Below are positions 8,268 through 18,762 of a DNA stretch of 25,778 nucleotides, in pieces. A program made the position numbers and the translations under genes. The DNA is taken from NCBI GenBank assembly GCA_001586965.3, contig LUCW03000695.1:1-25778 (forward strand), written 5' to 3'. The DNA is from Sphaeroforma sirkka. Its lineage: Eukaryota > Opisthokonta > Ichthyosporea > Ichthyophonida. The notes under the pieces are model-generated. The model saw nothing but the letters and a program-made list of their open reading frames with translations. It ran no database searches and had not been told where the DNA came from. How positions within the stretch are numbered: the stretch's first letter is position 1; the number at the start of each line of letters is the position of its first letter.

Positions 8268-8271
8268 GTTA
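8268..8271. repeat. Target-site duplication (GTTA), right copy
   Basis: This matches 631-634 directly outside the opposite LTR and fixes the outer boundary of the element. Confidence 0.85.
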
Positions 8272-9523
8272 GTGGGCCTCCTGCAACAGCACAGAGTGCT
8301 TCTAAAGCACCTTCCCCACGTGGCAATATGTACGTATACAACATCAGTGCACAAATCTTATCATTAAAGAAATCCATAAATGTGGGCACATGATAGCCAG
8401 ATTTCTCCTATTTGTTTGCACAATCGCAAAGCTAGATTTGGCATCTTTCCACCAAGAGATTAGTCTGTTTCTCACGGCTGTCTTGGAAATAATGTCTCCA
8501 AACATCTTCGGGCCTGTGTTGTGAATGTCATATCGATAAGATCGACTCGTCCTATTCGCTCAACCATGCTCTTCTGGGTAGCATTCAGGACATCCCAGTT
8601 CTTTTTCCACTGTTCGAGTGGAGGAGAGGCTGGATACTGTGACTTCTTTCTACGCCGTTCGGCTAACTTGTCAGCGTGCTTAGATACTCATGCTCGCAGA
8701 ATAGCATCATCAACATTATCGTCATCGCTGTCAGAATCGCTTGTATCGGCTGCACCATCACTAAGAATTATTTCGTCTGTCATGTTCCATGCATAATCGG
8801 GATTCATAAAGTCTTGAGTTATATCGACCCAAACAGTAGTTTTATTGTCAAGCATAGCTCGTGTATCACCCTCTTCTAGTGATACAAGCCCATCGTAGTG
8901 TTGCTCATCCGTAATAATTACACAGAATCGTGCAAATGCATTGTCAGTCTTTCGAAACGTCATCGCCTCATCCTTCTGTTTTACTGGAATTTCTTGTTTG
9001 GTCGTTCTTCACCTTTGTCTTTCTTATTATTTTGTGCTTCTTCTATGGTATTATGTTTAGAGGGGTCGAGAGCCAATTAGGAGAGCCAGTTGTCGCTCTA
9101 TCATTATCATACAACGCCTGAATTATTCGCTGGTTGGACTAGACGCTAAAACCCTTCTTGTCATGTAAATCATAAACATGCTCTCGTGAATACACAATTT
9201 CGCCTGTTGCATCACGTTTGATAGATACTCCTCTAACGGTAAGACCTAGCATTTCTTCCCTTCGTATGTGTTCTTTGTACGCCGATTCACGAAGCCATGC
9301 TGAATAATTTAGCTGTTGTGTGAGCCTTGTTACACTCTTTGTCTCTCCTTGAAAATCTGTCTCTTCTTGCGAATCCGATGATCGCCATCGATTGATTTGA
9401 CGGCGGTGTGCTAGCATTCTGCATAGGATTGGTTTCAATCCCTGAGGAAGTCGATGCTGTGTGCTGCGTCCCCATAGTATTCGGGTTCGATGCTGCATTG
9501 GCCTGCTGTTGTGATGCCGACAT
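8268..9523 (-). pseudogene. 5' part of a broken gene of unknown family, split by the retrotransposon
   Basis: The likely start is the ATG at 9521-9523. The first 50 or so residues are low-complexity Ser/Asn/Thr/Gln-rich. A frame change near 9340 leads to a Gln/Arg/Glu-rich helical stretch that stops at 9139. After another break, 8963-8688 is open and holds an A-R-F-C-V-I-I-T-D stretch, a W-V-D-I-x-x-D-F-M segment and an Asp/Ser acidic run. A TGA at 8688-8690 is followed in frame by a Lys/Arg-rich part with P-P-L-E-Q-W-K-K-N-W. Two more frame changes lead to an F-M-D-F-F-N-D-K stretch that runs open into the LTR. The Trp pattern loosely recalls Myb/SANT-like or trihelix domains, but I cannot name the family. 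Confidence 0.5.
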
Positions 9524-9737
9524 GGTATAGTTTGCGAGTCAATAACACTTGTGCAACAGGATTCTTCCATGTTCTTCGTTTTATGTTCGTATTCGACTAT
9601 GTTCCCTCTGTACTGTTTTCATAGATAATCGAGTGTGAATCTACCTATAACTGACAACTTCATATATATGTGTGTGCACAATTGGATTGAGCGCTTAAAA
9701 CAGTGAAAACACAAAACATTTGACACCACATTTGTAA

Positions 9738-9741
9738 AAGG
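9738..9741. repeat. Target-site duplication (AAGG) of the solo LTR, left copy
   Basis: AAGG lies directly outside the solo LTR and is repeated at 10322-10325, showing an independent insertion with a 4-bp duplication. Confidence 0.8.
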
Positions 9742-10321
9742 TGTAGAAATACGGCCTCCGGTCAGTCTAAAATATCAAGATCAATTGAGATAATACATTG
9801 GTTTTTATTTGTATTTTAAATAATTTAGTACAAGATCTTTTTCCAATATTTCCAAAGTGTTCTAAATTCACTTTGATGGCTCCAATAGCCTGAGTATTTG
9901 GTATGACTCATCTACTTGGACCTATTTGAGACATTAGTAGATGTAGGATATTATAAACTAAATTTTATAATCTCCGAACTAGTCCTCCCGCCAATCTCCA
10001 AAATCCAAATAAGTCTTTTTCTTTTTTTAACTTTTCTTCAGATGGAACTTTATTTATATCAGCTAATGTATTAACGTGACTTACGTTATTATGTCTATTT
10101 ACAAATTAGGCAAGTGGTCATGAACACTTAGTACTTCTAGTGAAAATTATTCAATAAAGAACAGCTAGAGGTACGCCCTGTGTGATCGAGGATATTTAGG
10201 CTCTTAACAAGAGGCAGTCCCGATCATTCTTACACAAGCTACCACTGCTAAATCCTAACTGACTAAATTGTATTTTAGTTTAATATAGTTTGAAACCTAG
10301 TAATTTCCATCGAAGTTTACA
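9742..10321 (+). repeat. Solo LTR of the same family, opposite orientation
   Basis: This 580-bp sequence is the reverse complement of the LTRs at 635 and 7676 and is nearly identical to them. The main differences are a short deletion of about 16 bp in the region matching 970-990 and a few base changes. Its sense strand is plus. No internal element sequence flanks it and AAGG duplications lie on both sides, so it is a solo LTR, probably left by recombination between the two LTRs of a complete copy. It sits about 220 bp upstream of the ATG of the broken gene at 9523. Confidence 0.93.
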
Positions 10322-10325
10322 AAGG
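10322..10325. repeat. Target-site duplication (AAGG) of the solo LTR, right copy
   Basis: This matches 9738-9741 directly outside the other end of the solo LTR. Confidence 0.8.
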
Positions 10326-11610
<1,285 letters not shown>

Positions 11611-12361
11611 CCTATTTCAGTGTAGATCACAAAGTTACTTCCTTAAACTACAGCGAAGGGAAAGAAGAAGGTTGGTACAAAAACATCTGGCGGTACAAGA
11701 GCCGGAGTTGGCCACAAATGAAATGTGACCGAATTACACATTTGACTCGATCGAGGCTAACGTACTCTTACCAGTACAAAAGCGGTTGACCGCTCATCCA
11801 GTAATGAATCAAGTAGTGCTGAGACAGCACAGAAAACACAGGAAGTATTGTGCCAGCTGCATATGTTGCTTGTGGTATTGTTACATAGTTATAATCAGCT
11901 AGGGCAGATGCATTAACCTGTAGAGATATAGAAACTGAAAACACGCGTGAGATATTTCACGTAAGGAGATTGTATACAACAACGAACAGAGTGAAGACGA
12001 TGTAGTGGAGGATCAAGGACTCTTGGAATAAAATAGGTTTAGTGATGTGGCAGACTCACAACTAAATAATACTCCTAATGCGTCATCGAGTGTCAGCATC
12101 GCGCCATCGAGCCTTGCGATTAGCGCATGTACTCCCGTAGTTAATACTGCATTGTCACGATTACGAGACGACCTCCCTGAAGACTCTCCAGTATATCCAA
12201 CACAACAGAATACAACAAATCCTAGTACTTTTACATTCACCACGCGAAACATAGTGGGTGATTACATTGAAACTATTTATCAAAAGGTTAGCTCGTCTTT
12301 TAGAGGAGGTTACGTGGCTGGTATACAGCTTCTTTTAAACAGTATGTGGTTCCGTGCCCCA
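11611..12361 (+). other. Unassigned stretch with short coding-like segments
   Basis: No complete gene is seen. Short plus-strand open segments have non-random composition. There is a Lys/Gly-rich piece near 11660-11726. A Ser/Glu/Gln-rich piece near 11765-11922 ends in a hydrophobic Leu-rich helix. A Ser/Thr/Asn-rich piece runs from 12047 to about 12290; it has no ATG near its start, and an AG|GTTAGC donor-like site lies at its end. They may be exons or remains of one decayed gene. The segment ends abruptly at the truncated element copy that begins at 12362. Confidence 0.25.
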
Positions 12362-13118
12362 TGTATAATTCGATGGATATTTCTATGTATTAAACTATGC
12401 TGTACAAACTAAGGTACAATTTAAGTCAGTTAGGATTTAGCAGTGGTAGCTTGTGTAAGAATGATCGGGACTGCCTCTTAATAAGCACCTTAATATCTTC
12501 GATCACACAGGACGTACTTCTAGCTGTTCTTTATAATAACTTTCACTAGAGGTACTGTGTTCATGACCACATGCCTAATTTGTAGATAGACATAATAACG
12601 TAAATCAAGTTTATATATTGGCTAATATAAATAAAGCTTCATCTGAAGAAAAGTTAAAAAAAGAATAGGTCCAAGTGAATGAGTCATACCAAATACTCAG
12701 GCTACTGGAGCCATCAAAGTGAATTTAGAACACTTTGGAAAGTTGGAAAAATAATTTGTATTAAAGTATTTTAAATATAAATAAAAACCAATATGTTGTC
12801 TCATTTGATCTTGATATTTTAGACTGACCGGAGGCCGTATTTCTACATAGTCCCGGTAGCTTTTAGGACTACGGACGTACGTGAAGGTACGATCTAGTTC
12901 GTAAAGCGAAACCCAAAGTAAAACGATTTCGGTCATGGCTTATCGAGTAAGTATGTGCCTAAATGTACAAGTTCAAAACTCATGTTGTACTCTATGTCGT
13001 TTAGTATTTGGTCCAGTAACCATTTCCGATGTAGCGCCTTACGTTTATTACTTGGTAAGGTAATAACCAAAGGTTGTTCTTCATTAGTAAGTAAGTTCGA
13101 AGAATTTTCTGCTCTGAA
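12362..13118 (-). mobile_element. Older truncated copy of the same retrotransposon (3' LTR plus 3' end)
   Basis: Positions 12362-12847 match the LTR, starting TGTATAATTCGATGG and ending TTCTACA, but the copy is 486 bp long because about 107 bp (matching roughly 945-1044) are missing. Scattered substitutions and small indels are also visible. Positions 12848-13118 then match the 3' non-coding internal end of the full element, including the region just past its pol stop, and homology ends near 13113-13120. Orientation is the same as that of the full-length element. The divergence shows an older insertion that later lost its 5' part. Confidence 0.92.
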
Positions 13119-13379
13119 GGTATATATCTAATAGGATAGAGATATCTAGGATTTACAGCTTACAGGCAAAAGGCTAGACAGTCTATCAGCACGATTAGTT
13201 TGATTTTATGTGTTTTTAGATTAGTTTGTTCACAAGTCCCATATCGTCAGAAAAAAATATGCGAAGTTTATCACATTCTAGTTGTTTTTCATTGGTCGGT
13301 TTTGCCTTTCGTAGTCAAAAGTGTGAGAATAGGTGCACTAAAGATCGTGGGCAGCATTTCGAAATAATTGAGGTCCAAA

Positions 13380-13560
13380 TTGAAACACTAAAACGTTGTA
13401 ACGTTTTCAGACGTAAAAGTAAAAGTAAAACGTTCAACTTGTATATTAATGCAACTTAACTTTATGAGGTTAGGTGCTGAGTGCTGAGTGTGAGTGCTGA
13501 TAAGAGCTGAGTGCTGATACGAGCTGAGTGCTGATGAGTACTGAGTACTGAGTACTGACA
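13380..13560 (+). repeat. Block/minisatellite repeat, copy A
   Basis: An AT-rich block (about 13400-13474, ending ATGAGGTTAGGT) is followed by an imperfect tandem array of a GAGTGCTGAT-like unit to about 13560. The end of the block matches, in reverse complement, the block of copies at 16436-16490 and 17257-17320. Short ORFs through it are artefacts. Confidence 0.6.
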
Positions 13561-13642
13561 TGCTGCATGGCTGCCCCTAGCGGTGCCGTGGCGGTGCAGA
13601 GCCGCAACAATGAGGCGAAAGTGAAGGTACGACGTTGCATTC

Positions 13643-13690
13643 TGCTCAGTGCTCAGTGCTCAGTGCTCATGCACTCAGCTGCAGCACTGT
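13643..13690. repeat. Short CTCAGTG tandem array, inverted relative to copy A array
   Basis: Three perfect CTCAGTG units followed by degenerate ones lie about 85 bp downstream of the copy A array. CTCAGTG-type units are similar but not identical to the complement of the GAGTGCT units, and CTCAGCACT sits in the tail. Together the two arrays form inverted arms around a GC-richer centre. Confidence 0.5.
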
Positions 13691-13699
13691 CTGCTCTGC

Positions 13700-14640
13700 A
13701 GTCTAAATACAGTCAACTCTACTGTCTACACTCGAGTCTGCAGGGGTGTGTGAGTATGGAGCCTATGAGTGGACCAATTCTAAAAAAGTAAGCAATATTT
13801 AAACTGATTGGCAGATTGAGAATGAAGAGAAGGAAACTCTTCAGGCTTGACTTTCCGCTTTTTTTCAATAGAATTGATATTTTTAAAAATATTCGGAAAA
13901 TGCCCCTGTAGCGGCACTCCGAGAGTACAAGAAATTATTGATTTATTAACTCGCACAAATGAAAAAATACTCGAGACCTTATCTTATACATATATTATAA
14001 ATAGATGATAAGGGGAAGAGGGAGTTTGCTGTTTGATTCCGAATGTTTTTCTTCATATTTCTTTAAAAAAACATTGATAACAGTGACCCAGACAGTGACT
14101 ATAAATATAGTAAATATGTACCAGGAGAATTCTAGTATTTGTTTTTTTATAATATATGTAAAAAGTATATGATAGTTCTTGCGTTGTTCTTGTTGTGGCT
14201 TAGAGATATTGTCAATAATTACAGCCAATCAAATAATAGGATGTTTGTTGCTACTATATGTATCTATAGCAAACAAACTTTATATTTTTTTGCAACAATA
14301 TCGTCATTTTCAGATTTTCTGGTTTGAGGAAATATTTAGAAACATTCACTCTTCATCTCTACTGCAACTCGCTCATCTTAAAAAACTCGTTGATCCAATA
14401 GATCACAATTCTAAAACTGAATAAACGAAATATCTCCTCTTGTTTTTTAAAAAATAATCCAAATATAGTGCACCCTATCGGAAGGAGAGTCAAGCGAAGT
14501 GAGCGGGACGCTCTATGCCCCTCACAAATTGTAATCGTCTGTCGTGCTTTTTATCGCCGGAATCCATCCCGCACCTCAGTCCCCCAATGATGATTGAGAA
14601 CGGGGAATTCGCGCATGTCAGTATAAAAAAATTTCTCAAC
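13700..14640. other. AT-rich intergenic DNA, no gene recognised
   Basis: Only short open frames rich in Ile, Phe, Tyr and Lys are present, as expected by chance in AT-rich sequence. A GC-richer segment near 14460-14600 has no motif that I can assign. Confidence 0.5.
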
Positions 14641-14682
14641 AAGTCAGGAACTCAGAATTTTGGAAAATGCAAATAGCGTAGA

Positions 14683-14774
14683 CGTACTACGATTTGACGA
14701 AACTTACGTCTATGAGCACCACAATGTGCATATAGACGTAAGGCTCATAGGGTAAAACGTACTACGTTTTCACG
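14683..14774. repeat. Nested direct and inverted repeats
   Basis: CGTACTACG(A/T)TTT(G/C)ACG occurs at 14683-14699 and 14758-14774. Between these direct repeats, CTTACGTCTATG at 14703-14714 is complemented by 14729-14742 with two extra bases, giving a hairpin with a 14-base loop. The rest of 14775-15050 holds nothing I can assign. Confidence 0.65.
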
Positions 14775-15052
14775 TTTACGGAATGAAACTAAATACTTTA
14801 AAAATATCACTGAAAGCGTATATTTAGCTTGAGAACTTTAGAAGTCCCTTCTCAACTTTTATTTTGAAAAATGTGGCACAGAAAAACGGTTATCACTCAC
14901 ATTTTAACGCATGAAAACGGGTACAGATCAGGAGCTGTAAGTTTCGCTCCATTTGTGCATTTAACGCTTTCAGGTCCCTCTGTCGCTTGCGACTGGTTTA
15001 TATATCCTTGCTGGGGTTGGGCTTGCCGAACTTGGGACTGGGGCCTGGGGTA

Positions 15053-15084
15053 GCTCTCTCTACTCTACTAGTAGTAGAGAGAGC
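15053..15084. repeat. Perfect 12-bp-arm palindrome (CTCTACT/AGTAGAG)
   Basis: GCTCTCTCTACT at 15053-15064 and its exact reverse complement at 15073-15084 flank an eight-base spacer. Related but imperfect CTACTA/TAGTAG palindromes occur near 16732-16783 and 17897-17935, and GGGACT-type short repeats lie directly upstream (15028-15052). Confidence 0.8.
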
Positions 15085-16030
15085 GGCCTGACTGTATTTA
15101 TAAAATATAAATCAGTTAACTATGAGTATGTACTAAATATGTAGTATGGATTTAATATTAGGCCAAACTACAAATAAATATTCAAGATGTAAATATGTGA
15201 ATGATGAAACTACTTGATTTTTTCTAAAAATAAAAGATAAAAATGCAAAGTTGTCCAAATGTAGTAATATTTTTTGAATAAAATGCAATGTCACCTGTCA
15301 TCTCATCACGAAGTGTATGTACACAAAAAATCACAGTCTGAGCTATCGATGATGAACCGGTAGAACAAAAATACTAAAAATAGAATATGTAAATATAGAC
15401 TCTCGTCTGTTCTTCTTTTAAAATATATATTATTGGGTTTAAATTTTTTTGTTGTCGTAAAATATCAACATAAGTCGCAAAATTGAGTCTAATTTAATTT
15501 TTTTATACAATTGTCCTATTTATAAAAAGAAAAGACAATTTTTTTAATTATCAAGATAAATAGTGTTTCAAATCAAATGAAGTAGGCTTTGACATATCTC
15601 CTACATTTTATCCATGATTGTTTATTTTGTTTTAATTTTTTTTTGTCAAAACATTTTTTTCTCGTTTTTGTATATATTTGTAGAAAAGAACATAATGATT
15701 TTTATATGTAGAATTGTAGGTACATCGTACATTTTATAGCCTAATCCTATTGTCGTACAGAGTAAAGATTATCTAAACTGATATTTGATAAACTAGATAT
15801 ATTTATCGTATTACAGAGGACGTCGACCAACGTCGTCACTGTGAGCGGTACTCTCGTGAGTCTTGATTCTCGTGTTAATACACAGTGCGTCACGCATGCG
15901 GGGTGTGTTATAGTGTGTGTGACCCACAAGTCAAAAACAGTATTATTCTACTCTTCGAAATGGGATTTTGTAGTAAAAATAGCAAATAATAAGATATATA
16001 TATATTTAAAATAATGTGAAACAAGAAGAC
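15085..16030. other. AT-rich intergenic DNA, no gene recognised
   Basis: Long T and A runs dominate and no open frame above chance is present. A GT/GC-richer patch at 15815-15930 contains short CGTCAC/GTGAG/GTGTG repeats without a recognisable function. Confidence 0.5.
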
Positions 16031-16044
16031 AGACTAAGAGAGAA

Positions 16045-16245
16045 TACTCAAATACAGTGGACTGAGGTGATGTGGTCCTTGAACCGTTAGTCGTGGGGCT
16101 GTAGGAACTAGGAGTCTGGGTCTCTGGGACTGTGGTACCGCTGTCCGTGGGACGTGGGCGGAGGGACTGCGAGTCTGTAGGACTAGGTCGGGACTCGGGA
16201 CCGTGGAGGCGTGGACTCCGTGGAGTGGGAGACTCTGGCGTAGAG
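16045..16245. repeat. Degenerate GGGACTGTGG-type minisatellite
   Basis: About 200 bp are made of loosely repeated GTGGGACT, GGGACTG, GTGGAC and GAGTCTG words. The GC content is clearly higher than in the surroundings. ORFs on the minus strand (Pro/Ser/Thr-rich) result from this repeat and are not taken as genes. Confidence 0.6.
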
Positions 16246-16384
16246 TTGTACATAGACGGTGGAACACTGGAAATGGTACAGTGGTGAGTGGATAAAACAT
16301 TTATTTATAAATATTCTTCCTCTCTCGTCTATTCACATTCGGTTTGGTGTGTTTTATGTAAAATAAAATAAAAAGAATACAGTC

Positions 16385-16755
16385 GCAACTTCCCAAGTCC
16401 CAAGTCCCGAGTCCCAACTCTAAATACAGTCTATACCTAACCTCATTACGCAAAATATCAAAAATATATAAGCGTTTACGCTCAAAGATTATCCTGAATA
16501 TAGCCCTATGGATTTCCAAATAGGTACATTTTTCGAGGCGGCCTCTGTCACGAATTTTCAAATCGCCTTTTCCTTAAAAAAAGGTCAATTTCTCAGGTGC
16601 ATATTTTTCATGGTCGATTTGCCCCCAATATACATTAAAAAAACCTTTTTGCGTTTACATTTATTGTTCATCGCATATAGGCAAAACGTATTGAGATTAG
16701 GTCTACACTCTACACTGTACATGTAGTCTACACTCTACTCTAACTCTACTATTTA
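16385..16755. repeat. Fold-back pair of block/minisatellite repeats (copies B and C)
   Basis: The left array (16388-16420, CCAAGTCC units) is followed by the AT-rich block (16436-16490, CCTAACCTCATTACG...AAAAATATAT...GTTTACG). On the right the same block occurs inverted at about 16650-16700 and leads into an array of CTACACT units (16701-16750). The two halves meet near 16555-16585, where AAAAGG-type sequence is mirrored. The whole is an imperfect palindrome with different minisatellites at its two ends. Confidence 0.5.
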
Positions 16756-17190
16756 AATACTAGGGAGTAGTAGAGAGAGAGAGACGGACAAGGGGGGTTT
16801 TTTTTTAAAGAACAAATAAAAATAAATGAACAAGAAAAATGGAGTCCGGAGAGTCCAAATAACCCATCGAACACATTGGACAGGCGCTTTTACGGACCAA
16901 ACGGACTGGTCAAGACCTATATATTTCCGGACGGACTGGACATGTCCGTAGTTATACATGCAACCCTATGAATACTGTGATCCAGCCAAATATCTACGGC
17001 ATTTCGACCATGATAAATATTTCTATTTTTTTTTTCCAATTACCCAATGGATATCGAATAAATAGCACGCCCAGACAAACATGGCGTACGCATGATTTCT
17101 CAACTGTTTATGTATTTATTTTAGCAGACTTCTCATGAAGTTCTGAAGTTCTCTCATCAGTAGTTCTAAGTTTGTGTGCGTTTGTGGCTG
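16756..17190. other. Intergenic DNA with GGACTGG-type short repeats
   Basis: After a G run and T run near 16793-16807 the stretch has several words of the form GGACTGG, CGGAC and GAGTCC around 16850-16950, including a CGGACGGACTGGAC patch. No gene is recognised. Confidence 0.45.
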
Positions 17191-17194
17191 TGAA

Positions 17195-17335
17195 TGTGTA
17201 GAGTGTAGAGTGTAGACTGTAGCCTGTAGAGGTGTAGACTGTAGACTGTAGAGCTAGCCTAAACCATTTCCCGTTAAAACTTTTATAAATCGAAAAATAT
17301 ATACGTTTACGTTCAACTTTTATTTCATTTGCAAT
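17195..17335 (+). repeat. Block/minisatellite repeat, copy D
   Basis: A GTAGAGTGTAGACTGTAG-type array (17197-17253) is followed by GCCTAAACC and an AT-rich block to about 17320 with AAAAATATATACGTTTACG. The block is related to that of 16436-16490. The array unit is the reverse complement of the array at 16701-16750. Confidence 0.6.
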
Positions 17336-18050
17336 TCTTTGTATCAACTTGCTGGTCTAAGTATTTAGGTATGCACAATGCTCACGATATGAAGTAGTCC
17401 TATAACAGAACTTAGGTAGGCCCTACCGATCACATTATAACCGTTATAACGTACCCCCATAACGATATGGGCTTAGCTGTAGAGTGTAGTGTAGAACTGT
17501 AGACAGTAGGCACGCGGTCACACGCAGAACTTCAAAGGCCAGAGTTGCAGAATGCAGAGTTGTACAATGTACATGGACTCATCAGAACAGTTGCTGGCAA
17601 AAATCAAAATGCCAAAAACTGTATATCAGTGAGTTAGTCCTGTCACCTGTGAGACTGTGACCTGTCGTCCCCAGCAGAACTTCAGAAGGCGGTAGAAGCT
17701 CGACTTGATGATTTTCTAAAATAAATTATATAGAGTAATTTTATTGTCGAAATGTCCGACAATGGTTGTCAGCTTGTCCAAAATCTGAGAATTTTTCATG
17801 TAAAAACCTAAAAAAAGACATGTTTAGCGAGTCAGGGGATCCAAGGGGTATATATATATTTATATTTATATTGTGGTATAGAAACAAGAGGAAAGTCGTG
17901 TACTACTGTACTACTATTAGTAGTAGAGTAGTGACTGATACAGACTGGATACTTTTGAGAATTGATCAGGACTAGGAGTATGGGTGTTACGGAGTCGAGA
18001 AGAATCCAATGGTTTTATCTATTTCTAATATCTTAAATTTTCCAGAAATT
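17336..18050. other. Intergenic DNA with short direct repeats
   Basis: GCAGAACTTCA(G)AAGGC occurs at 17524-17539 and 17674-17690. GTAGAGTGTAG-type words recur near 17480-17510, and a TACTACTATTAGTAGTAG palindrome lies near 17901-17925. No gene is recognised. Confidence 0.45.
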
Positions 18051-18054
18051 TGTT

Positions 18055-18430
18055 TTTGTAATATATACATAAATATACATATTTTTAAAGAAAAAGTATA
18101 TTATAAAATACTGTATGACAACGACACCGACATTTGGGAAAACAATATGTCATACACATGTCAGTTGCGACATGGTCAGGTGGTCAAGGTCACTGGGGTC
18201 TTTATCGGTGTATATAAAAAATACACTACGTACTATTAAAAAACGTCATGTCATCTGTATTTTTTAAATAATACATTCCGCCGACTCGTCGTGACATTTT
18301 CCCATAGATGTACGACTCTACGTCGTTGTCGTATACCAACCCAGAAATATATATTTTTACATCCATATTCAATATTGTATGTATATTTGTGTATTTTTTA
18401 TAGGATATTGTTTTTAAAAAACAATTCTGC
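18055..18430. repeat. Old imperfect inverted duplication, arms about 180 bp
   Basis: The plus strand of 18060-18240 and the minus strand of 18430-18250 resemble each other along their length. The best stretches are GTAT-ACGACAACGAC...GGGAAAA and TATATAAAAAATACA. Their translations in one frame both contain Y-D-N-D followed by a W/Y-rich stretch and M-S. The centre lies near 18241-18250. It may be a decayed fold-back transposon or a duplicated exon fragment. Confidence 0.5.
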
Positions 18431-18762
18431 TGTGGGCTCTTGGGGACTGTAAAATCGGCTTCGATGGTGGACAAGACACGCAACAAGTGACAAAGAGTAG
18501 AACCAATTTCATTTTCCTTCAAATTGTATTTTTTGCTCTCTTTTTTTTTGGGGGGGGATATCCAGGACTCAGGGATAGAGGCTAACCGACTGGCTCAGGG
18601 ATAGAGGCATAGATTAGCACCGCGGGTTACATCCTCATTCTTCAAGAGCTATCTCAATTTTGAGGTTTCGTATAATTAGTGTGTGCATTTCTCGCTTCAT
18701 TGCCAAACACATATGCAAAGTACCTGTCCTGATATCAACCGGGTTGCTGCAATTGCAACACA
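18431..18762. other. Intergenic DNA with T9/G9 run and tandem CTCAGGGATAGAGGC
   Basis: A run of T followed directly by a run of eight to nine G lies at 18541-18558. CTCAGGGATAGAGGC occurs perfectly at 18568-18582 and 18594-18608. The rest leads up to the zinc-finger ORF. Confidence 0.6.

Noticed and set aside
13226..13459. 77-residue plus-strand ORF
   Set aside because: It runs into the repeat block of copy A, and its Lys/Arg-rich part is the translation of that repeat, as also seen at 16301-16561 and 17108-17347.
14460..14640. Possible C/D-box small nucleolar RNA around ATGATGATTGAG
   Set aside because: A C-box-like word is present, but no CTGA box or terminal stem is found at a suitable distance.
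15948..16300. Pro/Ser/Thr-rich minus-strand ORFs
   Set aside because: They are produced by the GGGACTGTGG-type minisatellite in two frames at once and have no independent support.
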